A stretch of DNA of 64,000 bases from Amaranthus tricolor (GCF_026212465.1 NC_080063.1:5620043-5684042); one strand, 5' to 3'; numbered from the stretch's first letter, positions 34,440 through 47,736 are shown. Program-made: numbers and translations. The notes: generated by a model from the letters alone, not told the origin.

Positions 34440-37270
34440 CACGTAGTTCCTACTCGAGAGCTACTACGCGACAATACCTGCAGAGAACAAAATAACTTGG
34501 CACCAGGCGTTCAAGTCTACACTATTAATCCAATTATGCGTGGTGAATGAAGGATTCCACGCATGAATCAGATTTGACTCAAAAACGAGGGATATTCCAA
34601 GACTGATACATAGAACGTTTTGATATGAATTGGACTGCCAGGCTTCAAATCAACGCAATCCTAAGCTTCCTCCTTTGACCTACGATGGAGTTTTCAGTGT
34701 TCTTGGATAGGGAGGAGTGGTGTCTTGATGAACACACAAGAACACACACAACCATAAAGAGTAGACTGACCCTTGGTAACCCAATTGCACAGCAATTAAA
34801 AGAAAAATCACTTAATGAAATTTCAGAAATTATTATTCATGACTTGGTCCAACACACGAATGGGGCTCTCCTATATACAGAATCCTCAACTGACATAACG
34901 GTCACAAAGGCTTCTAACAATGACACGCTATAAAGCCCACGTGACATACATGTGCAACTTTAAAACAATAAAACAGAAACTTAAAACTAAAGAAAGTCTG
35001 ATCCTTCTAATCTGTTGGCCAGCCCTCCTTCAGCATGACTTCTAGGGCTTCTGGTGGGCTTGTAACAGGGTCCTGGGACCTTGAATTCTTGGTCCATGTA
35101 GGAAGATGACGTTTCGGTCCTTATCATGGTCCAGTTGTTCCATACCTGAGCTCAAAGTGCTCCACAAGGTCAGCTGTTCAACAGGTTGTCCTGTATCCTG
35201 GATTCTGTTGTCTGCTGTCAAACTAGCTGTCGGCTACACGACCTTCAGCTCCATTTCTTGAGGGCTTTCTGTAATTTTTAGAATGAACTTGGGCCATTAA
35301 AGTAAGTTCCATGTATGGAGATTCCATTCCTACCTTCAGTGTCTCCTAAGAAGCTCAGACTTGCTCTGAATGATGTCTGTAAGGTAGGCTGGCAGACTGT
35401 TTCTTCTGACTTCTGACTTTGTGGCTTTCCTCCACGTTCTGCTGCTGCTGTACAAATTTGTGCACTCATTCTAATTATGTTGCTGATATTCCTGAGTTGA
35501 TAATGAATTGAACAACTACATTGATTAACCCATCTGAACTGATGCTTGGTGACTTCAGAATGCACACGTTCTAATCATAATTGGTTGCTCAATACAAGAT
35601 TGTATTGCACCAGGTATATTTGGTTCTCTTTTAAGACCTGCACTATATCAACATGGTGCAAACTCCCCTTCTTAGAAAAAGAATTGTCCTCAATTCTTGA
35701 CTCTTTCCCGCAATGCATACCATTACCTAGCATACCCAACATGTACAAAAAGAACTACACATACCCACAATGTTGCTGCACCCAACCAACAGTTGCACAA
35801 CTTAACATGCCCTTGACCTGTGGCTACTTGCTGCTGTTCTGCACACATTTGCACATGTGGCTGCTACACTTACATTAATCGTAACGTGCACACTGATCTG
35901 ATTCATCTGTTGCTGTGCTTCTGAAGAGAGCTCTGCTTATCTATACACAGCTGCTGCAACTGATCTTCTGATTTGCTGCTACTGTAATGCATTACAAATA
36001 CTCATTCGTATGGACCAAATGCTCATTGATCAACACAACTTTGTTTAACTGCTCCTAAGCATGGCACACTGATCTGCATTCATGTGCTAGCTGACCTACA
36101 ACCTACTGGCTAGCTGCATGTATATGTTTTCTCCCCAACAGAAACTTCACTACTGCACCTGATGCACCTCTAACCCAGCAAGACTGAACTTCGTGCACTG
36201 ACCCTACTCCACAAATTCTGCCACAGCAAACCACCTCTCGGGCCCAACAATGAATGTGCTTCCAATTTGTCTTGGTGTTGCCGCTCCTGACCAGAATTTA
36301 AAGATGCCCACTGAAGCTGAATTGATGAATAATTCTGATATAGGTAACTGATGTGTTGACCTGTGCACAAACCCACTGAAATGATCGCATCATGATGTTG
36401 GCCACTATGAAGAACCAACACAAATTCTACTCCTAAACGTCCCTATACTCAAAGCCCTTGACAAATCTTTTCACCTCAGCAGCTCAGGACTACATGTTTA
36501 TTGCTTAACCCACCTAACTTACTTAAATTAAGTTAGGAACCATGTTTCCCAAAGTCAATCCAGCAGGTAAGAATCAAGGTTCTTGCTCTTACTTGCATGA
36601 TTATCCAAACCCATATGTTAAACAAGCTTACCAAGAAGATTAGCTTGCTTGTATTACCAAGACTACATTCTGCTTGTTGCATTCTCCCCTTCTTAGAAAA
36701 AATTCTTCCTCGAATTTTCGCAGGATGACCCTCAACAAATCTACTAACATGAACAAACTCCACAAAGTGTGTTTGTTTAACCATATGATCAATGTGAACA
36801 AACTTTTCATCCGTAGCTTGCACAACATGTGAACTAGTCCTCAAACTTGGAGGAGAATTCACCACTTTCAAGGGTTGCATCAAAGAACTAACATCCTCAA
36901 CATTAGTTGTCTCTACAATTTCTTCAAGATCATCAACAACCTCTACACAAGATGCCTCAACATCTCCTTTAAGATCATTAATCACCTCTACACAAGATAC
37001 TTCAACAATTTCTTCACTATTCTCCACAATGGACGGTTCTTGATTGTTATCAAAAGAAGAAAACAATGGTGTGCTTTGTGTATCAACATGCTTTGAAATG
37101 ATTTCAAATTTAATCCTAACCGGATCAACATCAGGATTATACTCATGAACAATTACCATTTTAGAATCCCCATGTTGCTCTTGCAATCTTTGTTGAAATC
37201 TCAGCTTTTCTTGATGAAGATCAAGCTTCCTCTTCAAGACCTGCACCATATCAACATGGTGCAGCTATCC
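34440..37270 (-). mobile_element. Probable Ty3/gypsy LTR-retrotransposon remnant
   Basis: The GC-richer composition differs from the flanks. A minus-strand frame (37249-36533) encodes MVQVLKRKLDLHQEKLRFQQ, an acidic repeat-like middle (EEIVEVSCVEV, GDVEASCVEVV) and IRGRIFSKKGRMQQ. The DNA behind this last motif (CTCCCCTTCTTAGAAAAA... at 36687) occurs again at 35660-35700. AGACCTGCAC(C/T)ATATCAACA occurs at about 35633 and 37237. Such CTCCCCTTCTTAGAAAA sequences mark the end of many plant gypsy pol genes, from memory. No reverse transcriptase, integrase core or paired LTR was found, so the class is inferred. Confidence 0.4.
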
Positions 37271-37616
37271 TCAAAGGTGACTCTATTCGTGATTAGTGAC
37301 TTGATTCATCCAATCTTACTTAGTCATGTCAAGTATTTTCAACTCTTTCAATTAGAGTCGAAGAAGTGTTGGAAGGTGAGTATTTGTCTCAATGATTGTT
37401 TTTAAAGCAATAATAAAGATTTGATCCAAGATTTTGAAGGCCATGGCATCTAGTGAAGTACATGCTCACTTGGATAATTAAACTGTAACACTAAAATTTT
37501 CAAATTGTTTAGCCCATATCAAAATAGCCTAGACAAGTGAATCAACTTTGATATGCTCGGTTACTTACATTGCTCTATTGTCGATATTTAAAATTAAAGT
37601 TCTTTTACCTTAACTC

Positions 37617-37732
<116 letters not shown>

Positions 37733-37926
37733 GGTAGAAGCAAGAAACGGATCAAAAAATGTACATTGTTCTGGTTTGAATAACAAAATCAAATTCTTTG
37801 AACAAGAACCTCAAGCAAAACATAAAATTTGAGCATCCAGTATTAATAAACCATACACCATATGTGCCATGCATAACTTAGACTCTCATCTTCAATCTGC
37901 AGATTTTGCCTTCTTATTACTTTTTC

Positions 37927-38233
37927 GATCCGTTTGATTAGTGGTAATAGAAATGACATATAGTGTAAAATTTCATGAAAAGTTTCATATCATTTCCATG
38001 ATAATGAAACTTTGATCATAAAAAAGTTGGACAAAAAAGTTTCATATCGACCCGTTTACAAATTTCCATTACCAATTAATACCACATTTTCCTATGTAAT
38101 GCATTAGAATGAATTTTATGAAGAAATTGAAATGATTAAAGTTGGATAAACATAGCCATCAAGGTAGCCAAGATATTTTTCAGCTAAAATTACACTAGTT
38201 TTTCATTTCCATTACTACCTACCAAACGAGCCG
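37927..38233. mobile_element. MITE with GGCTCGTTTGG-type termini
   Basis: The left end is GATCCGTTTGATTAGTGGTA; the right end reads GGCTCGTTTGGTAGGTAGTA on the reverse strand, followed on both sides by ATGGAAATGA-type sequence. The termini are imperfect inverted repeats of about 30 bp. Non-coding. It ends about 480 bp beyond the DnaJ gene stop codon. Confidence 0.55.
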
Positions 38234-38710
38234 TTTGTGTTCTGAAATATTATCATTTGACTTAAAAATGTAAAAGCTTTTTTTGATTTAATCATGAGGG
38301 ACCCAACATTCGGCTTCCTTGATCATACACGTAAATAGACATTAATCTTTAATGAGTTGGACTTGAGATATATCTCAATCTTTCAAGAGGTTAGCAGAAA
38401 TTTAAAAAAAATCTACACAAAGTTCCACAATTACAACATTTTAGTTGCTCTGAGATCCAATGGATCTTCCAAAATTTTCCGAAGGAGGGCTTCCAACCCA
38501 TCCCAGATTCCACAAGGGAACACAAATCATCAACTGTCCTAAATATTAATCTGAGATTTATGACAAAAAAAATATCAATTTTCTCACCACACTCTAAACT
38601 CTTATTATACATTTCTGCGCTACGGTGGATGCTTATGTTTGAACTGTTTTCGAAGCTATATTGTATGTACACTGCTTACAATTTTAGTTGCGTTACTATG
38701 ATTGCTATCT

Positions 38711-41700
38711 CTACATGAACTTTGGTTTGTCCCGTGTCTTGGTAAATTGTACATCACCACTGAGAACCGAGCTGATGAATTTCTCAGCTTCTTCAGCATT
38801 CAGATCCCCGGTATACACTGCATACTTGCTTTTCCGAGGTTTATAGGCCACTAAGAAGCTGTTTGCTGATCTGAATCCAGATTTATCAAAAGCATTCAGG
38901 AACGACTGCTGCTTTGTTGCATCAACCATAACGTAAACGATGGAATCTTTTGATTCAAATGAAAGGTTTCTTCTCCTTGATAATGATTTCTGGGAAACCT
39001 GGGACGACAAATATTCATAATTTATCATTTAAGTAAAAGACGCTTACAAAAATGTAGTCGAGGAACCTGGAGTGGATATTTATAGTACTACTACTATGCA
39101 TCTTTATGCTTTTTTCTGGGACGATTAGAAGTTCATTGTATTCATATTTGTCAAAAGAATATTCATTCACAGAGGCTTACCACGGTACCATACTAAGTTG
39201 ATTTTATACAAAAATAACAAAATTATTAATAGGTGTGAAAAGCCTAAAATAACTTGCTTCCAATAAGAGCTCATTTTCACTACGAAATAATATACTATTA
39301 ATAAAATCAAACTCACCATTGATAGGATTGATTCAAGTTTGTTTCTTGCTTTTGATGATCTAAAGCCACCAATCAGGCAGACAGGAGTTCCTTCTCCACA
39401 AAGATCACCAAAGTTTGATGCTGTCAACAGCGGGACTTGATTGGTAGATGATTCACTCTGGGATTTCTTCGCCTGATTTGAAACAATCTTATTCTTCTTT
39501 TCGAAACTCTCGAGCAATGTAACAAGTTCCTGAACAGCTGACTCTAAATCTTTCACAGATATTCCTGCTTTTAGTATTTGTTTTTCACCATTTGACAACC
39601 ACCCAACTACAGCAGGCAGTGCATTAACACCTAACTTTCGAACCTCTGGAACAGAAACATCATTAACCTGCAAAATCAATCAAAAAGTACCCAATTTTAA
39701 CTCAGGCATTATAGCATCTGGTATATTCAAAATTACTAGAAAACTGTCGCCTTGAGAAAATTAGCGAGTCCAAGTCCAAAACTACACCAAGTCCTTCTAA
39801 AGTTGCATTACTTAAGACTATGAACTTAAATCTTTTCAGACGAACAATGTACACAATTCATGCCAAACAGTAGCTGAGCTCTACAATCAAGTAACCCTCT
39901 TAACTCAATTGTCGCAACATATTTGTGTAGCTTATTTTTCCATTTCCTCTCACCAGGAGGGATGAGAGAAGGATAAAGGATAACATACAATACCTGTGTG
40001 TCATAGAAGATAAACCGTTTGCGATACAAGCCACTAAGAGCACGCCAAATAACAGGAGTATCTTTTTTGGTTGAGAGAAGCATAACTCGAGGCAATTTTT
40101 CCCCAGAACCAAAAGAAGGCTGAAAGTTGTCCAGGCTGATGCGTCTTGAAAACCTCGGTAAATGTTCTTGACAAAAACTTTTCAAACTTTTCGCATCCCA
40201 CACGTCATTGTACTCCACAAAGGAACCACTTTCATTTGTTATGTAAGAATAAACATATAATCTGGGTGCTTTACGAGGATGGATTCCGTGCTTTTTACAA
40301 AAGGTAGATTCATTATCACAATTTATTTTACCAACCTGCACAAAGGGTTATAAGCATCAGCGTGATATTGTTATGAAAAAACCACGGTTCTAGGAAAAAA
40401 GGACAGTAGAACTATACTTTCAAAGCTCCTTTCAATGAGTTTCCAATTTCCTCCAACATTGATTCATACTGCTGAACTGACATCGCTGACGGCAAATAAG
40501 AAAGCAAAAGCCAAGTGATACCCTTGCCATTTATTTCCTTCTCAAACATCTGTGAACTTATAGCATGGACAATCTTGGGGGGCCTCTTAAATCCAGATTG
40601 CGATCCAGCTGAGTCTCCAAATTTAGATCCAGAGGAACTACCAAAGCCTGAAGGGGGCCGCTTAAATCCAGATTGCGATCCAGCTGAGCCTCCAAATTTA
40701 GATCCAGAGGAACTACCAAAGCCACCAAAGCCTGAACCACCACCCGTTTCACTACTAAAGAAGTTTGCAAACATATCATTGAGACGGGAATCAAAATGGT
40801 TTCCACCACCAGGTCCACCAAAGGAAAAGGAAAAAGACCGGCCACCTCCACCCATATTTTGCCACTGTCCTGATGCACCTCCACCCATTTTTTGCCACTG
40901 TCCTGATCCTCCACTTGTGAACTGAGTATATCCACCATAATCTCCTGCACTCCCACCATCGAATGAAGGGCCCCCTCTCACATCTCCATATAGATCATAG
41001 TTTTTCCTCTTTTGTTCATCAGATAAAATTTCATAAGCTGCACAAAATAGGCAGTGAACTTTATAGTAAGTTCTCTAAAAAAAAAAAGTAGACTAAGTCT
41101 CAGCTCCTCAAGAAGGCAAACACACTTCCATCGCTCCTCCCCAAAATGTTCCTAGAGCTGTTAACAGGGAGAAAGGGAGCTTATGATGCTATATAGCTTT
41201 CGATAAGGATAAAGAGACAATGTCATGTACAACATACCATTATTTATCTCCTCAAACTTTGATTGAGCACCTTTACTCTTGTTTTTGTCAGGGTGATACT
41301 GCAAAGAAAGCCTAAAAACAACACAAATAGGAGTCACAAACATATGAATTTCGTGGAGTTCTCTCTGTGCAATTTATAACTGAAAAACATAGCACAAAAC
41401 ATTTCAATGTGTCCAAAAAAAGCTTAACAGGTAATTTATTCTGTCACCCTATGTACAAATGGGTATGAGGAGGCATAGTTTTGCATAGAAAGTTGATCAA
41501 ATTATCTTACAAATTTCCATTCCCGTTTCCAGTCAAGAACAGGATTATAGAATAGAGAAGGATATTTATGAAGTGGAACTAAAAACATACTTGTGAAAAG
41601 CCTTCTTAATATCACGTTGACTAGCATCCCGATCAACACCTAGAACCTGAAAAGGAGAATTTCTTTATTAAACTCAAACTTTTTGAGAGAAGATTGCTAA

Positions 41701-42883
41701 GCTTAAAGTACTTATGGTAAATAAATGTAGACGATGAGATACACGTCGCATAATGGGAGATATTGAAGTAGCTCAAAACTAATAAGTAAACTAATATATA
41801 AGAGAAAAAGAATACCAACACAACGAGAGCTAAAAGCTTAAAGATAAACTAAGAAATGAAACTGACTCTTCAAATGATTCCTCAACCTCTACTCCAATGT
41901 ATTTACTGAAGACCCCCCTCTAAAATCCCTCCCTTCCTTTAACAAATTTCTTTTATGTCTTCCTCTTCAAGACACTCAACTAATTTATTTGTTGATCACT
42001 CCTATAACTAATTGCATTTAAAGCTTTACATTTTGTTATTTATTGTAATTAGTGTTAGCTGTACTTTAGTTTGATTGGTTTTAGTTAAACTCCGGATTCA
42101 ATTTAGAGCATGTTTGCATTGCATCAAAGTTGATCATGATTAAAACATCCAGACTGGTAACGTTGTTACTCCTCATATCCGTACTAATAATCAGCTTGCA
42201 GATATTTTCAGTAAGGCTCATGGTAAATCGCAATTTCTTTATCTTCTTTGGCACTTGGCAACTTGGGTATCCAACTCAAGGGGGAGTGTAACACCATATA
42301 TTTTAAATAGTCATTTATTTGAATAATCAGTAGGTTTACTCTGCTTTCCTGACGTATATTTTATTTCCTTTCTTTGGGTTTGGTTCCCTTTTGAACCCTA
42401 ATATTATATATAGGTTGTATATTGTTTTGTAAGAGCAAGAAGAGTGCAGCCATTTTTGTTCATATCAAAACTTTTATGAATAATCATAAATTGCACTGTC
42501 AATTAATGTTTCTTTGTCATAACAAACACATAAAATACAATTATTTGCAACCCTAGAATTCTCAAAACAACTAAACTCAAAAAGAAATTAAACATTAGCA
42601 GAAATTCTTTAATTTACAACCCCAGATTCGCAAAATAACTAAAATCAGAATTAAATTAATCATTAGCAGGAATTAATTCATTTCCAACCCAAGAATTACC
42701 AAAACAACTAATATCAGCAATAAATTGATCATTAACAGAAATTAACTACATATTAAAAATTAAAAATGTGGAAAAACGGAAGCATACCTTATAAGGATCT
42801 AATGGCTTTTTTGCTTCTACTGTGCCGGAGAAAATGAACAATGTTACCAGAATTATTAATGCCACCTTTAAATTAACGCCCAT
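38711..42883 (-). CDS. ERDJ3A: ER-resident DnaJ protein, ERdj3A/TMS1 type, 7 exons, about 608 aa
   Basis: Minus-strand exons 42883-42788, 41646-41591, 41311-41238, 41037-40418, 40335-39994, 39667-39317 and 38998-38711 join in frame to a TAG stop. A signal peptide (MGVNLKVALIILVTLFIFSG...VEA, 1-24) leads into a J domain at about 28-95 with HPD at 57-59. A Gly/Phe-rich region (about 95-210) follows, then a long thioredoxin-like part without a CXXC motif: TWLLLSYLPS, GKINCDNESTFCKKHGI, STKKDTPVIWRALSGLY, GVNALPAVVGWLSNGEKQ, TPVCLIGGFRSS and VQFTKTR near the end. These match Arabidopsis TMS1/ERdj3A (about 570 aa), a BiP co-chaperone needed for pollen-tube growth at high temperature. The extra length is mostly in the G/F region, where a 75-nt segment is duplicated (40582-40731). 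The ATG nearest the signal peptide was chosen; an in-frame ATG lies at 42991. Intron 1 holds a copia 3' end. Confidence 0.93.
42150..42480 (+). mobile_element. Copia 3' end (RNase H tail, polypurine tract, LTR start) in DnaJ gene intron 1
   Basis: On the plus strand, antisense to the host gene, RTNNQLADIFSKAHGKSQFL gives the C-terminal end of copia RNase H. It is followed by the polypurine tract CAAGGGGGAG (about 42279-42288) and the LTR start TGTAACACCATATATTTT. A TATATATAGGTTG promoter-like stretch lies at about 42406. The rest of the element is missing. Confidence 0.75.
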
Positions 42884-43605
42884 TATTCCAATCCTTATTT
42901 TTAATTGAATCCCTAAAAAATTGAAGATTTTAGGAGAAAATCTTTTGCTTTTCCTTTCAGTAGAGTGAAGAACAATATTTAAAGGAATCAAAAATAAGTT
43001 TTGTTGTTTATTTATTTATAAAATTAAAAAATATTTATATATATGTATATATATATTTCGTACGGTTGTGCCAGAACTTTCTTGAATCTTGATGTAGCTT
43101 GCTGTGTTGAACACGTGGCCTTTACAGATCACTACACGGTATTTGGACCAATAAATTTGCTGGAAATGATTCTGCTGACGTTCATTCTTGGAATAATTTG
43201 TTTTTCATTTATGTTTTGGATAATTAATGAAGTATTAAGTAATTTATTTCGAATTGTAATTTTTTAAAAAGTTAATGAGAATTTGAATATGATATAATTT
43301 GGAAATTTATTTTTAAATTTTTAGTTTAATTAATTTTAAAAGGATAGTAAAAAAAATTTTTAAACGAAAAAATGATAGTAAAATTGGATCAAATATAATT
43401 TGTTAATTTGTTAAAAATTGAATTTGAATTAATCTTAGATAGTCAAATGAAATTATTATTTTTAAATATAATATCAAATCCCTATAAATTCACTTTATAT
43501 ACATTTGCCAAAGAGAATTCGCATTAAAACGTTTACCAAAGAGAATTTGCATTAGAAAATTTGCTTGATTATCTACATTTGTAATAAAATAGAAAGTAGT
43601 GAATG

Positions 43606-43608
<3 letters not shown>
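42884..43608. other. Upstream region of the DnaJ gene
   Basis: It holds the 5' UTR, an AT-rich stretch and a G-box. Reading frames here are short and unsupported. Confidence 0.5.
43112..43117. promoter_or_regulatory. G-box CACGTG in the DnaJ gene upstream region
   Basis: CACGTGG lies about 230 bp before the DnaJ start codon. ACGT-core elements of this kind are bound by the bZIP factors of the plant unfolded-protein response and by other bZIP/bHLH proteins. The position suits an ER chaperone gene, but a single six-base match is weak evidence. Confidence 0.35.

Positions 43609-43687
<79 letters not shown>
43609..43687. repeat. (AT)n microsatellite, about 79 bp
   Basis: Uninterrupted AT dinucleotides; frames through it are artefacts. 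Confidence 0.97.
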
Positions 43688-43690
<3 letters not shown>

Positions 43691-45690
43691 CAACTAATAA
43701 ATTCTTAACAAATAACAATGATTATAATTTGGTGTTTTGATTAAAAAATAAAAAAAAATAAAAATTGAAAAATATGAAAAAAATATTAATTAACAAAACA
43801 TGAAAGAGAGGAAAACTACCTTATTCTAGAATACGTTAGGTATTTTTTCCACTTGCCCAAATAGAATAATTAAAATAATGTAAAACACAAAAAAAGTTTA
43901 GTCACTATTAACATTGTTCTAAGAAACTTTGAAAATATATATGCACCTAAGAACTTATGCTAGTTTATAGATTTGCTAAGCTTTCAAAATTTACACTTTT
44001 AAATTATTTGAAGTAGTATATACTAAAGAGATATGTCTTGGTAAAATTATTTTGTATCCACTCTATACTAAAATATGAAGTAAAAGGATAAAAATGTAAA
44101 ATTTATGGAGAACCGAGAGAAGTATTCAAGTGAATTTAGAATGGGATGGTGTAAGGGCGGAGTAAAAATTGACAAGTTTTAAGAAGATCTTGTGTAATTT
44201 TAAAAATTATGATATTTTTCTAACAATTTTGTATCTTTAAACACCTAACATATATACTAAGTAATTTAATATTGAGACCCCTAATTTGTCGGAAGCCCTT
44301 TGCAATTGAATATGTTCAGAACCTTCCATAGGGTGGTGTCAAAGGATGCGGGTTGGGAAAGATGGGGTAAGTGATTGCCGAGAAAGAGCTTGGTAAGTGT
44401 GGATGGCGCTCTCAAGGTAGGTGGTTGGGTTTTATTTTTATTTATGAGTTTTATTTTATTTTATTTTTGTTTGTTAAAAACTATTTTAAGTTTTCGATTG
44501 TATGTGATATTGAAGCAAATTTAATTTAGTGGAATATCAAATGTGAGGGGTGGACAACCCTAATGTTTGACGGGTCATCGACTGGATGTATCTACAAACT
44601 GTCGGTGCTTTATGCGATCTTTGCTCTTGAATTACTATAATTTAGTTTTTTTGACTTGCATGATGTGGAGGACAGGGGAGTGGGGCAGATAGATTAAGGT
44701 TTCTCATGTTTGAGGGATCTCTATAAATAGAGGAATAATATTTGATATAACTCCAACATACACAATTAATTCTTGTATGAGACAGTTTCACTCTAAACAT
44801 GCCTCATATTTAAGTTATATTGCTCATTAATATAACTTTTTAGCTTATGTGTTTCTTATTTTAAGGTCGTCTTACTGTGAGACAGTCTCATATAAAACGG
44901 ATTGTTAATTCTAACCATATTCTCTCTTATAAACTTTTTTTTTTTTTGAAAGACTTGTAAACTTTTTGTAAGAAATTTTTATACTCCTCTTATATTTCAA
45001 TATAGCATTAATTGTGTCAAAATTCTCGCTAGCATTCATTGTAATCAACATTATTTGTGCCAATAATATTCACCATTAAAAAAATTGTTTAAAGACCCAA
45101 TCCCCTCCCTTCCCTTTAATATATAGCGGTACAACCCCCTCCCCCCACGCCCCACCAACACCCACCCAGCCCACCGATTGTACTTCCACCATTACGGCCC
45201 ACCCCCACCCCGATATTATTTTCTTTCTTTGATGTGGTAAGCTTGAAGGTTGAGAATGTATATATCGTAAGAATATAATTGCTTTAATTTAAGATAAGAA
45301 GACAAAGATGTCAAAACATCCATTATTTTCTTCAACGTTGATATAATGTCGTTGATTAAAATTCCATTGCTTTTGGAATTCCAATTTCAAAAAAAATTAC
45401 ACACCACACCATAATGATAAAAAATCACGTAAGCAAATCAAATATATATAGATTATATAAAAAAACTCACTTTTTTGTTAAAATACCCGCTTTTACTTTA
45501 TAGAACAATATCAAATTTTACATATGCTATCTATATACTTTAGTGTTATTAGTTGTAGGGCCGTGTGCTACGCATGCGGTCCCCCAAGTTATATTATTGA
45601 GTTGATGAAAATAGTTCGTGATTTGAGTTTCATTAAAAGAAATAATAAATTAAAGCTCGCGTGATTCGAATTTCAAACGTATTAGTTTTA
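43688..45690. other. Intergenic, AT-rich with one C-rich patch
   Basis: No gene supported. A C-rich patch (CCCACCCAGCCCACC and similar) lies at 45128-45215. A GAGAC-type MITE is given separately. Confidence 0.5.
44763..44912. mobile_element. Short MITE with GAGAC(A/G)GT(C/T)TCA-type ends
   Basis: The left end has AATTCTTGTATGAGACAGTT; the right end reads AACAATCCGTTTTATATGAG then ACTGTCTCACAGTAAGACG on the reverse strand. An inverted pair over about 150 bp with no coding sequence. Similar pieces lie at 27105-27240 and 29845-29970. Confidence 0.45.
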
Positions 45691-45699
45691 AATCTCCAT

Positions 45700-47240
45700 A
45701 CCTGTAGCAACAACTCCCAAGCAAGCAACATCAGTAGCTAATTGCATCAAGCAAAGCAACCACAAGCAACCAGCACCAAGCAAACCAAGCTGAAAGCTGC
45801 TTTACAATGCTCAAACTGCACCAACAAACAAACAGCACACAATCCAACCTGCTATAGAACCAGCCAGTACACTACATCCACCAGCAGCAACCACACTTCT
45901 AAATACCATAGCATCAACAGACCAAACCAAAGCAACCACCAAAAACAACCTACAAACAACACTACCAGCAAACAGCCCTCAACAGATTCACGAAGATAGC
46001 GAGACACAACAACATCAACTCAATATGCGCAAATTAATTTGTAATTATTGATTTTAAGGAATTGAGCAAATTAAACAAGAAACAAGTTCTTGGATTGTAG
46101 AATTGATAAGCAAGTTGTTCACATACAACATAATGTAGATATGTTGATATAGAAATAAGCAAAATGTAGCATACATGTCCAAACTGTAGTCTTCAAAAGG
46201 CAATGTTCAACTACCAAGCATTTGTTTAAAAGTCCTAAAGAGAAAAGAAATTATCTTTATCAACATGTAGTGAAGCACCTTAGGAGATGGAATCTTCTGG
46301 ATTGGATGAAGATTCAAATTGAGAAAATTTAAGTTGCGGTGCACTTTCAGTTCGGCTTCAGATGGAGGTGCTACCTCTGAAGTGTGAATAGATGCTGAAA
46401 TAGGCACTATTGACTCAGAGCTTGGTAGTTGGAAGTTTAGTGGAGTGCTGATTGTAGGAGTGGATAGCATATGCGAGCTCTCACCTTTTCCAGATGGGGG
46501 GTAAAGAACTGATCTTCTTTTCCATCTGCTGTTAAGACTTTTGCTGGAGGACTTGGGAGCAGCAATCCTTTGTTTTTCGGTTCTTGTAAAGCACAAATCT
46601 TGATTCTGATGTGTTGCTAGATTCTCTAGGATAGAAAGCACAAATAAGCACAGATTTTCAATTTTTAGAACATGAACTACAAGATAATGAATAAAAGGGT
46701 AAGATTGAAACCCTAGGAAAATGCCAATGCTCAATATCACAAATACCAGCACAAATCTGAATTGATTTCCAAAAGAATAGAGCTTTGTTATGAGAATTTG
46801 CTGTAATTCAAAATACAATTTGTAACCCACTAAAAATACAATTTTGCTGTAATGCAAAATCATTAACGCATCAAAAAGTGTAACAATTTCAAGAACTTGT
46901 AGGTTTAAATGCCAAATTGAAAAATGAGAGAATACGTAGCCATCACTGACTTGGTAGTTGCTGACCAAAGGTTGGCTCAAACTGGTGCAGCTGCTGGTGA
47001 GTGGTGTTCTACTGGTGCAGCTACTGTGGCAGGGTGGTTGTGCATCTGCTGATCTACAGTTGTGTTGGGAGGGTAGCCTGTGTTGCTATCTTGTGTTTGG
47101 GGCTGTTTTTCAGGTTGGGACTGGGGGCTGGCGTCTTTTGCTGGTCTGGGCTGCTGCTGTTAGGGTTGTTTGCTGGTGCTGTTGGGCTTTGCTGCGGCTT
47201 GATTTGCTGAGTGGCAGAGTGTTCTGGTGTGTACATCTCA
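45700..47240. repeat. Unrecognised region with opposed CA/GC-rich arms
   Basis: 45700-46010 is rich in AGCAACCACAAGCAACCAGC-type sequence on the plus strand. 46980-47240 is the complement in style (CTGGTGCAGCTGCTGGTGAG), so the arms face each other around about 970 bp. Frames on either strand (for example 46980-46207, minus, with ENLATHQNQDLCF and PKSSSKSLNSRWKRRSVLYP) match no family I recognise. The layout suggests a foldback or unknown transposon. I see no intact gene. Confidence 0.35.
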
Positions 47241-47408
47241 GAGGTAGTTTCAAAATCAATACAAGATTGTATCTACCAAACTCATGTCATCAGGTTGGGA
47301 TGAAGGTTTTGGAATTGTTATGTCTGAACGAAACCCCCAAAACAATTCCCCAGCTTCAACTAATTTTCAAAAACTAAATCCTTGGAACAAATCAATACTG
47401 ATACAAGT

Positions 47409-47688
47409 TGCAGAAAAGTTAACATATTTAGAGATATTCTTTATTCTGTATTTATTTTGTCATTTATTTTGTTACCATTCTTAGAAGGTGTTCTCTTCAA
47501 CTTATTTTTTTGACTTATTACTTATTCTTATTGGAATCAGATCAGATCAGACCAGATCAGATCAGAACTATTCAGATCAGATCAGAAAGTTTCAGATCAG
47601 ATCAGAAAGTTTCAGATCAGACCAGACCAGATCAGACCAGACCAGATCAGATCAGATCAGACCATACCATTATTATTATTATTATTAC

Positions 47689-47736
<48 letters not shown>

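Noticed and set aside
36170..36421. 83-codon minus-strand frame in the retroelement remnant
   Set aside because: No recognisable domain; it does not continue the IRGRIFSKKGRM frame.
40515..40925. 136-codon Pro-rich plus-strand frame
   Set aside because: It is antisense to the Gly/Phe-rich exon of the DnaJ gene and mirrors its repeats.
45540..45620. GGGCCGTGTGCTACGCATGCGG stretch as a Helitron or CACTA end
   Set aside because: No matching second end, hairpin-CTRR terminus or target duplication was found.
46860..46980. VSDGYVFSHFS considered as the next exon of the sphingosine kinase (FSDGYLDLI)
   Set aside because: Only four residues agree and the sequence after it does not resemble the kinase; the joint would also need an unusual splice.
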